From the NCBI GenBank assembly GCA_002348005.1, contig DDYQ01000066.1, forward strand, positions 1 to 11,296: a DNA stretch of 11,296 bases. Direction: 5' to 3'. The notes under the pieces are model-generated. The model saw only the letters and a list, made by a program, of their open reading frames with translations, made no database searches and was not told the origin of the DNA. Every line of letters starts with the position of its first letter. The first letter of the stretch is position 1. Shown piece by piece: positions 1-6,377 of the stretch. This DNA is from Desulfobacteraceae bacterium UBA2230 (GTDB taxonomy: Bacteria > Desulfobacterota > Desulfobacteria > Desulfobacterales > Desulfosarcinaceae). The translations under genes were made by a program, and so were the position numbers.

Positions 1-2
1 AA

Positions 3-125
3 CGCAAGCTTTACGACACTGCCCAGACGCTGTTGATCAAAGAGCTTTCGACCGCCAAAAACTCGGACGAGAAAAGCGTGGTGACCGAGATCGAAGCACT
101 TTTTGCCGCTGGTGCTGAGGAGTAA
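3..125 (+). CDS. C-terminal end of an unrecognised protein (partial)
   Basis: An open frame enters from the left edge and gives about 40 residues before a TAA stop. The tail is charged and probably helical, ending in an acidic, alanine-rich stretch (EIEALFAAGAEE). No domain can be recognised in so short a piece and I assign no function. The frame is preferred because the other two + frames are stopped within this stretch and read as arginine- and cysteine-rich peptides. It ends 70 bases before the preferred rluD start on the same strand, so the two genes may be co-transcribed. Confidence 0.55.
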   Translation, partial: RKLYDTAQTLLIKELSTAKNSDEKSVVTEIEALFAAGAEE

Positions 126-195
126 TCGCTTCCGTTCGGCCGCCCGCTCATCGATCCAATCACAACCGAAAGCGCCCCCATTTCACATCGTAACT

Positions 196-1167
196 ATGCC
201 CTTCCAAGGCACGTGGACGTTCATTATCCCTCAAGACGAGGCGGGGATGCGGCTGGACATGGTGGTCGCCGCCCACATTGCGGAGGTGTCGCGATCGCAT
301 GCCGCACTTCTGATCCGTCAAGAAATCGTCCAAGTCGACGGGATGGTCCAAAAGCCAAGCTACAAAGTAAAAGCCGGACAAACGATCGAGGCTGCAATTC
401 CGGCGCCCGCCCCCGCAAAGGCAGCACCTGAAGCTATAGCCCTGGATATCGTTTTCGAAGATCATGACCTTGTCGTGGTCAACAAACCGGCCGGCTTGGT
501 CGTGCATCCATCGGCAGGACATGCCAGTGGCACTCTGGTCAATGCCCTGCTGCACCATTGTCCCAACCTTGCTGGAATCGGCGGCAGCCAACGTCCCGGG
601 ATCGTCCACCGCCTGGACAAGGATACGTCCGGACTGGTGGTCGTGGCCAAGAATGATCAAGCGCATCAACTGCTCTCCGGGGAATTCAAGGAACGCCGCA
701 TCCTTAAAACGTATCAGGCCATTGTTCATGGCGTTCCCGGGATGTCGAATGGAGCCATCGAGCTGCCGGTGGGCCGCCACCCGGTCGATCGCAAGCGGAT
801 GTCTGTCAGCAGTCCCAGGGGGCGAAATGCCGTGACCCTGTGGCGCGTAAACGAGCGTTTTCACGGGGCGGCCTGGCTGGAGTTTGACCTCAAGACCGGT
901 CGAACGCATCAAATCAGGGTTCATTGCCAATCCATCGGACATCCGATTGTTGGCGACCCGGTTTACGGATTCCCCCGCGCCCTGCGCCAACTGGCCCGGT
1001 CCGATCCGGCGCTTCACGCAATAGTCGGCGATATCGGGCGCCAGATGCTGCATGCCATGCGCCTCGGATTTACCCATCCCAGGAACGGTGAGCGAATGGT
1101 TTTCGAGTCCCCTTTACCAGAAGACATGCGGCAACTCATTCAAAGATTGAGACAACTGAAAGGGTGA
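196..1167 (+). CDS. rluD: 23S rRNA pseudouridine synthase, RluA/RluD family
   Basis: Cytoplasmic enzyme that isomerises uridines to pseudouridine. RluD of E. coli acts on the helix 69 loop of 23S rRNA (positions 1911, 1915 and 1917). The 323-residue product has an N-terminal S4 RNA-binding domain (about residues 14-80, with GMRLD and the QVDG turn). The RluA-type catalytic domain follows, with the family motif HRLDKDTSG; Asp141 is the predicted catalytic residue. The substrate-binding motif GRTHQIRVH lies at about 235-243. Length and order match the family. The frame is open upstream to a TTG at 103, but that extension would add 31 residues before the normal N-terminus and overlap the preceding gene. 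ATG 196 places the S4 domain correctly, although no clear ribosome binding site precedes it. RluD is favoured over RluA and RluC by the S4 domain and overall fit; the exact target uridines are inferred. It is convergent with the rnf operon and functionally unrelated to it. Confidence 0.92.
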   Translation: MPFQGTWTFIIPQDEAGMRLDMVVAAHIAEVSRSHAALLIRQEIVQVDGMVQKPSYKVKAGQTIEAAIPAPAPAKAAPEAIALDIVFEDHDLVVVNKPAGLVVHPSAGHASGTLVNALLHHCPNLAGIGGSQRPGIVHRLDKDTSGLVVVAKNDQAHQLLSGEFKERRILKTYQAIVHGVPGMSNGAIELPVGRHPVDRKRMSVSSPRGRNAVTLWRVNERFHGAAWLEFDLKTGRTHQIRVHCQSIGHPIVGDPVYGFPRALRQLARSDPALHAIVGDIGRQMLHAMRLGFTHPRNGERMVFESPLPEDMRQLIQRLRQLKG

Positions 1168-1229
1168 ACTCGGGGTGTAAGGCGCGGGATGATGGGGCCT
1201 CGACTCAAGCGGGATCACAGGTGTGCGAA

Positions 1230-1270
1230 GTGAGCCCCCTGGTCCAGGGTCCTGGTCCATGGGGGCTCAC
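1230..1270. terminator. Candidate bidirectional terminator hairpin between rluD and rnfB
   Basis: A perfect 10-bp inverted repeat, GTGAGCCCCC at 1230-1239 and GGGGGCTCAC at 1261-1270, lies between the convergent rluD and rnfB stops. The 21-base centre can form a further short stem (CCA with TGG). No good T-tract follows on either strand, so it is not a textbook intrinsic terminator. Its position, only 5 bases past the rnfB stop and about 60 past rluD, argues for stopping or protecting both transcripts. Confidence 0.6.
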
Positions 1271-1275
1271 CGAGT

Positions 1276-3357
1276 TCAAGCGCATTCTTTCTGAATGTCC
1301 GGATTGTAGCATATGCGGCAGCAATCGAGGCAGCGGCGGGATTCCTCGGCGGCATCCTTTTCGCTGATGACCTGGTCGACCTCCACCATGCTGTGAATAC
1401 GCTCCGGGACTTCGAGTTCCGGCATGGGGGTGCGCTTTTTTGACACGACGCCATCGACGCGCTCGAAGAGCGATTCGGGAATATGGCGCTTGCGCAGCGA
1501 GCGGGCGGAGCCTTCTACATTCTGGCCCGTCAGGAATTGATGGATCGAGCGGGCGGCGCGGCGTCCGCCGCCAATCGCCTCAACTACCAGGGACGGCCCG
1601 GTAGCCGAATCGCCGGCCGTAAACAGGTAGGGCAAGCTGGTTCGAAGGATTTCAGGGTCATTTTCAAACGTATTCCAGCGGGTCACTGCCGGTTTTTCCG
1701 GGTCCTTTTCCTTCCCGAGGAAGTCGAGTTCGGGCTGCTGGCCGATTGCAGAGATCACCATATCGACCGCTATCGTCTTCTCGGAACCTTCCACAGGCAC
1801 CGGACGACGGCGACCGCTTTTATCCGGTTCGCCCAATTTCATCGTGAGGTATTCCAGACCGGCTACACGGCCCTGTTCGTCTCCGACAACCTTTACGGGA
1901 GCGGCAAGAAACAAAAACTTTACCCCCTCGTGTTCGGCCGCCACGATTTCAACTTCATTGGCCGGCATCTCTTTGCGGGTCCGGCGGTAGACAATATAAA
2001 CTTCTTCAGCCCCAAGCCGGATCAGGGTGCGGACGCAGTCGATGGCGGAATTGCCGCCGCCGACCACCGCCGCCCGCCGTCCGACCGGGATTTTCTTGTC
2101 CGGAGCAGATGCCACGGTAGACAAGAATTCGATCCCTTTCCAGCAGCCCTTCAGCTCCTCGCCGTTCACCTGCAGGGCGTAATCCTTCCAGGCGCCGACG
2201 CCCAGGAAAATCGCATCATATCCTTCCTCGCGCAGCGATTGAATCGTAAAGTCACGACCTAACCGCTGATTGGAATGGGCTTCGATACCCATTTCCAGAA
2301 TGCCTTGGATTTCCCAATCCAACACCTTGTCGGGCAGGCGATATTCCGGTATTCCATAGCGGGTAATGCCGCCCAGCCTGGGCATGGCTTCGAAAATGGT
2401 CACCAGGTGTCCGAGACGGCGCAAAAAGTAAGCGCAGCTGAGACCGGCCGGTCCGCCGCCAACCACGGCCACCTTTTTGCCGCTATAGGGTGCACACGGG
2501 ATTGGCAGCCGCTGGCCGGAATTCATCTCCCAGTCGGCCACGAAGCGCTTGAGCTGATTGATCGAAACGGGCTCGTCGGCGATACCGCGACGGCAGAAGT
2601 TTTCACAAGGATGCGGACAGACCCGGCCGCAGCTCAGCAACAAGGGGTTACGTTCGCGGATCGTATGAACAGCGCCTGCGAAATCGCCCATCCGGATTTG
2701 ACGGATATATTGCGGGATATTGATTTCCGCGGGGCAGGTTTGGCGGCAGGGTGCCAGTGCATCGTCTTCCTCGTTGAAGTGCAGCAGGCGCTGACTCATG
2801 GTGCGCACCGTCAGGATGTGCTTCGGGCAGGCCTTTTCACACGCGCCGCAGCCCACGCACTTGCCCTCATCGACCACCGGGAAGCCTTCGGCTCCCATAT
2901 GAATCGCATCGAACTTGCAAGAGCGCACGCAATCGCCCATTCCCAGACAGCCCACCGAGCAGACGCGCCGTCCACCAAACATGGCGGACATAGCGGCGCA
3001 GGTTCTGGCGCCGTCGTAAAAATATTTATCGGCGGCGCGGTTTCCACCCAGGCATTCGTTCAGCGATCGCACCGGTTCGGCGCTGCCGGCATCCACGCCC
3101 ATGACGCCGGCAATATTCTTCGCCGATTCCATGCCGCCGACGATGCAGACACTCGGCGCGGCCTTGCCGGAAACCACGGCGGAGGCCGCCGCTGAACATC
3201 CGGCGTAACCGCAGCCCCCGCAATTGGCGCCCGCCATATAATATTCCACCTGAGAGATACGGGGATCTTCCCAGACGTAAAACACTTTGGAAGCTACGCT
3301 GAGCACGATTCCACAGGTGGCCCCGATTCCCAACATAACCAGAATTGCCTCTATCAC
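1276..3357 (-). CDS. rnfB: RnfB fused to a GltD/NfnB-like FAD-dependent NAD(P)H oxidoreductase module
   Basis: Iron-sulfur subunit of the Rnf complex, expected to accept electrons from ferredoxin on the cytoplasmic side; here it is 693 residues instead of the usual 200-350. The N-terminus is classical RnfB: a membrane helix at about 4-22, a 4Fe-4S site at Cys46, Cys49, Cys54 and Cys71, then two ferredoxin-type sites at Cys133/137/143/147 and Cys167/170/173/177. From about residue 200 a second protein is fused on. It starts with a region like the N-terminal Fe-S domain of GltD, NfnB and dihydropyrimidine dehydrogenase (Cys204, 208, 243, 247, 251, 255). An FAD-binding glycine motif follows (GGGPAG, 300-305), then a second Rossmann motif (GGGNSAID, 433-440). 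The arginine pair in YRRTRKEMP (457-465) resembles NADPH-type enzymes. The FAD-closing motif AGDSATGPS comes later. A last cysteine cluster (676, 679, 680, 683) sits near the C-terminus. The start is GTG. It is the last gene of the rnf operon, 140 bases after rnfA. RnfB identity is firm; cofactor preference of the fused part is inferred. Confidence 0.93.
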   Translation of the reverse strand: MIEAILVMLGIGATCGIVLSVASKVFYVWEDPRISQVEYYMAGANCGGCGYAGCSAAASAVVSGKAAPSVCIVGGMESAKNIAGVMGVDAGSAEPVRSLNECLGGNRAADKYFYDGARTCAAMSAMFGGRRVCSVGCLGMGDCVRSCKFDAIHMGAEGFPVVDEGKCVGCGACEKACPKHILTVRTMSQRLLHFNEEDDALAPCRQTCPAEINIPQYIRQIRMGDFAGAVHTIRERNPLLLSCGRVCPHPCENFCRRGIADEPVSINQLKRFVADWEMNSGQRLPIPCAPYSGKKVAVVGGGPAGLSCAYFLRRLGHLVTIFEAMPRLGGITRYGIPEYRLPDKVLDWEIQGILEMGIEAHSNQRLGRDFTIQSLREEGYDAIFLGVGAWKDYALQVNGEELKGCWKGIEFLSTVASAPDKKIPVGRRAAVVGGGNSAIDCVRTLIRLGAEEVYIVYRRTRKEMPANEVEIVAAEHEGVKFLFLAAPVKVVGDEQGRVAGLEYLTMKLGEPDKSGRRRPVPVEGSEKTIAVDMVISAIGQQPELDFLGKEKDPEKPAVTRWNTFENDPEILRTSLPYLFTAGDSATGPSLVVEAIGGGRRAARSIHQFLTGQNVEGSARSLRKRHIPESLFERVDGVVSKKRTPMPELEVPERIHSMVEVDQVISEKDAAEESRRCLDCCRICYNPDIQKECA

Positions 3358-3497
3358 AGGATCATCCTCCTTAAATGGATCATAAACGCGCTTGGCGGTC
3401 TGGCCAGCCTATCGTGGCGGTATGACAACGCCACAGGGAACAAGGTGCTCCGGAAGGTATAGGCGCGGACCAATGCCGCCGGCAGCGGAGGCCTGCG
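3358..3497 (-). other. 140-base rnfA-rnfB intergenic gap
   Basis: The only long gap within the rnf genes, which are elsewhere overlapping or at most about 30 bases apart. It holds the rnfB ribosome binding site and one short inverted repeat (GTGGCG at 3414-3419, CGCCAC at 3429-3434, 9-base loop). I see no convincing promoter hexamers and no coding potential. Confidence 0.5.
3366..3372 (-). promoter_or_regulatory. Strong ribosome binding site that fixes the GTG start of rnfB
   Basis: On the minus strand AAGGAGG lies 8 bases before the GTG at 3357. An ATG overlaps this spacer but is out of frame and stops after three codons, so GTG is the start. The ideal site suggests efficient independent translation initiation after the unusually long rnfA-rnfB gap. 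Confidence 0.8.
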
Positions 3498-4070
3498 CTA
3501 CACCATACCGCGAAACGCATAAAAACTCAGGGATATAATGCCGGCAGTGACCAGGGCGATGGACGTGTCTCTCAGCGGCCGCGGCACTCTTGCAAGCAGG
3601 ATACGTTCCCGTATACCCGCGAAGAGGATCAAGGCCAGTCCAAAACCGGCTGCGTAGGCGAAGGACGTCAGCAATCCCTGAATGAATGTCAGCTCCTTGT
3701 CGATGTTCAGAACGCAGGCTCCCATAACGGCGCAGTTGGTGGTGATCAAGGGTAGGAAAATGCCAAGTCCGGCGTAAAGCGCCGGAATGCTCTTCTTCAA
3801 AAACATTTCCACAAACTGCACCAGTGCCGCGATGACCAGAATAAATGCGATGGTCCTCAGGTATTCGAGCTTAAACGGCACAAGGAGCAAATGATAGATA
3901 ATCCAGGTAATCACCCCCGCCAGCACCAGTACGAATATAACCGCCATGGCCATGCCGAGCGCGGTTTCCATCTTTTTGGAAGTGCCGAGAAAAGGGCAAT
4001 TCCCTAGAAACTGGGCCAGGAGAATATTGTTCACAAAGATTCCAGCGATGATCAGTTCAAAATATTCCAT
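3498..4070 (-). CDS. rnfA: Rnf complex membrane subunit RnfA
   Basis: Integral membrane subunit of the ion-pumping ferredoxin-oxidising Rnf complex, homologous to NqrE. At 190 residues it has the normal length. About six hydrophobic segments are visible. Both half-membrane cysteine motifs are intact: Cys25 in GNCPFLG and Cys113 in TTNCAVMG. In Rnf and Nqr structures these cysteines, with the equivalent pair of RnfE, hold a 2Fe-2S cluster in the middle of the membrane that passes electrons between the cytoplasmic and periplasmic halves. The ATG start is preceded by GGGAG about 7 bases upstream. The gene begins 15 bases after rnfE, so the two inverted-topology partners are made together. Nothing in the sequence is unusual for the family. 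Confidence 0.95.
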   Translation of the reverse strand: MEYFELIIAGIFVNNILLAQFLGNCPFLGTSKKMETALGMAMAVIFVLVLAGVITWIIYHLLLVPFKLEYLRTIAFILVIAALVQFVEMFLKKSIPALYAGLGIFLPLITTNCAVMGACVLNIDKELTFIQGLLTSFAYAAGFGLALILFAGIRERILLARVPRPLRDTSIALVTAGIISLSFYAFRGMV

Positions 4071-4085
4071 CAGCGATCTCCCGGC

Positions 4086-4715
4086 CTATTTGCTTGGGAT
4101 CAGATTCATGAGACACAGCATCAAACCGAGGGCAATAAACGCACCCGGCGCCTGCACCATAAACCCGAAGGGTTCAAAGCTCGGAAACATTTGCGTCAGA
4201 TCGAGCACCGGCCCGTCGAAAAAGGGCGCTTTCCATATGGTGATCGTCCCTTTGCCTAAGATTTCGCGAACCGCACCGAGGGAGGCTAGCGAAAGCGTGA
4301 ACCCGATGCCGATCCCCAGGCCGTCGGCCATGGAGCGCACAAGACCGTTTTTATAGGCGAAAGCTTCGGCCCGGCCCAGAACGATACAGTTCACAACGAT
4401 CAGCGGGATAAAGACCCCCAGGGTCAGGTAAAGATCATAACTGTAGGCCTTCATGAACTGTTCGACCACGATGACGAAGGTGGCAATGATGACGATGAAA
4501 CAAGCGATGCGCACTTTGGGCGGAATGACTTTGCGCAGTGCGGAAACCAGTATGTTTGAACACAACAGGACGAAGGTCGTCGCCAACCCCATCCCGATAC
4601 CGTTTTCGACAGAAGTTGATACACCCAGCGCCGGACATAAGCCCAGAACCAGGCGAAACGGCGGAACTTCAGCCCATAGGCCTTTGGTGAAATCCTGAGC
4701 TATGGATTTGGCCAT
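4086..4715 (-). CDS. rnfE: Rnf complex membrane subunit RnfE
   Basis: Integral membrane partner of RnfA, homologous to NqrD. The 209-residue protein has about six hydrophobic segments. The paired motifs GLCPALG (Cys27) and VNCIVLGRAEAFA (Cys110) supply the second half of the shared 2Fe-2S site. A GTG two codons upstream (4721) keeps the frame open. ATG 4715 is preferred because AGAGGAG lies 7 bases before it, whereas that site would almost touch the GTG. The gene is 32 bases after rnfG and 15 before rnfA, in the common C-D-G-E-A-B order. Confidence 0.94.
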   Translation of the reverse strand: MAKSIAQDFTKGLWAEVPPFRLVLGLCPALGVSTSVENGIGMGLATTFVLLCSNILVSALRKVIPPKVRIACFIVIIATFVIVVEQFMKAYSYDLYLTLGVFIPLIVVNCIVLGRAEAFAYKNGLVRSMADGLGIGIGFTLSLASLGAVREILGKGTITIWKAPFFDGPVLDLTQMFPSFEPFGFMVQAPGAFIALGLMLCLMNLIPSK

Positions 4716-4747
4716 AAACACACTCCTCTTTCGCTTTTGGGCATCAT

Positions 4748-5338
4748 TTATTTCGAGCCTTGAAGTTTTTGCAGCAACTGGGGTTTGATTTCCCTGTAAG
4801 TGGCGATCACCTGCCCGGCCGCAGCGGCAACAGCCCGCGAGGTAATGGTGGCGCCACTGAGCGCATTGATTTCACCGCCGTCACCGGTCACCTTGAAGTT
4901 GCTGTTCACCGATTTGCCTTTAAACTGAGCGGCAAAGGCAGGATCGTCCTTGGCCCGCGAACCCAATCCCGCAGTCTCCGTATGCGTTGTCACGCGGACG
5001 CCGGTGACTTGTTCGGTATCGATATCAAGGGCCACGATCAGTCCGACCGGTCCGCCGTAGCCTTTGCCTTCAGATTCCATGGCCACGATTTTAGGCTTCC
5101 CGTCATACACGCCCATAAAGACCGTCTGTTCTTTATCACCCTGTTGAATTTTAAAACGGTCGGCGATCGGATCGTTGGCGGCGCCCTTGAGCAGATCGCG
5201 CACAGCGGGGCCCTTAACCAGTTCCATGATATTATTTTCCTGAATCGGCTTTAACTCGCGCTCAAGGTAGGATAAACCGCCGCCGGATACGATGCTCAAG
5301 AAGGTCAAAACCACAACCATTTTGATCATTTCACCCAT
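4748..5338 (-). CDS. rnfG: Rnf complex flavoprotein subunit RnfG
   Basis: Periplasmic, membrane-anchored subunit with a covalent FMN, homologous to NqrC; length 196 residues. A single N-terminal membrane helix spans about residues 5-22. The FMN-binding domain contains the conserved HTETAGLGS (119-127). The flavinylation motif SGATITS is at 161-167, with Thr164 the predicted phosphoester attachment site. Attachment is normally made by the flavin transferase ApbE, whose gene is not in this window. The ATG starts one base after the rnfD stop, so translation is probably coupled. As the periplasm-facing flavin, RnfG is the natural neighbour for the operon's multihaem cytochrome. No anomalies are seen. 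Confidence 0.95.
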   Translation of the reverse strand: MGEMIKMVVVLTFLSIVSGGGLSYLERELKPIQENNIMELVKGPAVRDLLKGAANDPIADRFKIQQGDKEQTVFMGVYDGKPKIVAMESEGKGYGGPVGLIVALDIDTEQVTGVRVTTHTETAGLGSRAKDDPAFAAQFKGKSVNSNFKVTGDGGEINALSGATITSRAVAAAAGQVIATYREIKPQLLQKLQGSK

Positions 5339-5339
5339 A

Positions 5340-6377
5340 TCACGCTACCTTTCCAATCGCCTTCGGCCTGATCTTGTCGATCAGCGGATTAATCAGATTG
5401 ATCAATAGAATTGCCAGGATGGTACCGTCCGGATAGATCCCGATGTTGCGGATCAACATGGTCAGGATTCCACCCAAGGCGCCATACATCAGCATTGGAA
5501 CCATGTTGACCGGCGACGAACTGTCGTCGGTAGCCAGAAAGATCGCCCCAATCAGGGTGTATCCGGTAAGCAGATGAAAGAGGGGCCCGGCATACCGGCT
5601 CGGATCGGCAGCATGAAACAGTGCTGCCGTTATGAATATTCCGAGCATGAACGAGACCGGGACTTCCCAACGCATGAAGCCGCGGAATGCAAGATAAATA
5701 CCGCCCAGGATCAAAGCCAACCCGCAGGTGGCGCCCAGGCCGCCGACCTGACGGCCTAAAAACAGATCCAGGGCCGCATAATTCTGCTCGGCCGCAGGGC
5801 CGAATGCCTTAACCGCAACCAAGGGAAAAAGGGTTGGGAAGTTGAATTCATAATTGACCAGACGGGCATCAAAATCGAAATAGAGAGGCCAGGATACCAT
5901 CAGGATGGCGCAGGCCAGTGCGGCCGGGTTAAACGGATTGGCCCCGATGCCGCCGAAAATCTGCTTGCCGATGACAATGGCCAGCAGTGTACCGGTTACG
6001 ACAAACCACCAGGGCACCGTGGCCGGCAACAGCATGGCCAGCAGCAGGCCGGTCAGAGCAGCATGGCCGTCCGCGACCGAAACTGACCGCTTGGTGGCCA
6101 GATTGATGAGCAATTCCCAGATGATGGCCGTCGCAACGGATAAGCTGATCACCGCCAGCGCGGGAACGCCGTAATATACAATGCCCATTAAAGCCGCCGG
6201 AAGCGCCGCGAAGAGCGTGTTGTAATAGCGTTCGGGGACCGCGCTGCCATTATGCCAGAAGGGTGCGTGGGAGACGATATACTTCCTGGGAACATCTGCT
6301 GCAGGCTTGTTGCTGGATACCGGGTTGTCCCCTGACGCCATGGCGAGCGGGACAGTGACAGTATTCGGGCTATTCAT
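5340..6377 (-). CDS. rnfD: Rnf complex membrane subunit RnfD, flavinylation motif not evident
   Basis: Polytopic subunit homologous to NqrB that forms the membrane core of the electron and ion path. The 345 residues show about nine or ten hydrophobic segments. Family landmarks are present: PERYYNTLFAALP near 48, the DGHAALTGLLLA motif at 103-114, and GGIGANPFNPAA at 142-153. LDLFLG is at 203-208, and IYPDGT lies in the last third. The first about 45 residues are hydrophilic and longer than usual. Typical RnfD carries a covalent FMN on a threonine in an S/T-G-A-T motif before the LFLG motif. Residues 180-202 here hold no such motif; the only similar tetrapeptide is LGAT (214-217) after it. The gene overlaps the end of rnfC by 8 bases, with GGAGG 6 bases before its ATG inside rnfC. 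Confidence 0.93.
   Translation of the reverse strand: MNSPNTVTVPLAMASGDNPVSSNKPAADVPRKYIVSHAPFWHNGSAVPERYYNTLFAALPAALMGIVYYGVPALAVISLSVATAIIWELLINLATKRSVSVADGHAALTGLLLAMLLPATVPWWFVVTGTLLAIVIGKQIFGGIGANPFNPAALACAILMVSWPLYFDFDARLVNYEFNFPTLFPLVAVKAFGPAAEQNYAALDLFLGRQVGGLGATCGLALILGGIYLAFRGFMRWEVPVSFMLGIFITAALFHAADPSRYAGPLFHLLTGYTLIGAIFLATDDSSSPVNMVPMLMYGALGGILTMLIRNIGIYPDGTILAILLINLINPLIDKIRPKAIGKVA

Noticed and set aside
103..195. TTG start giving rluD 31 extra residues
   Set aside because: It overlaps the preceding gene and adds a non-conserved basic peptide before the S4 domain.
160..1077. 305-residue minus-strand open frame opposite rluD
   Set aside because: It lies entirely antisense to a gene with clear RluD motifs, and its translation shows no domain; a shadow of GC-rich coding sequence.
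1483..3195. Two long + strand open frames (1483-2262 and 2275-3195) opposite rnfB
   Set aside because: Both are antisense to a continuous, motif-rich RnfB fusion and show no recognisable domains, being rich in Arg, His and Ala.
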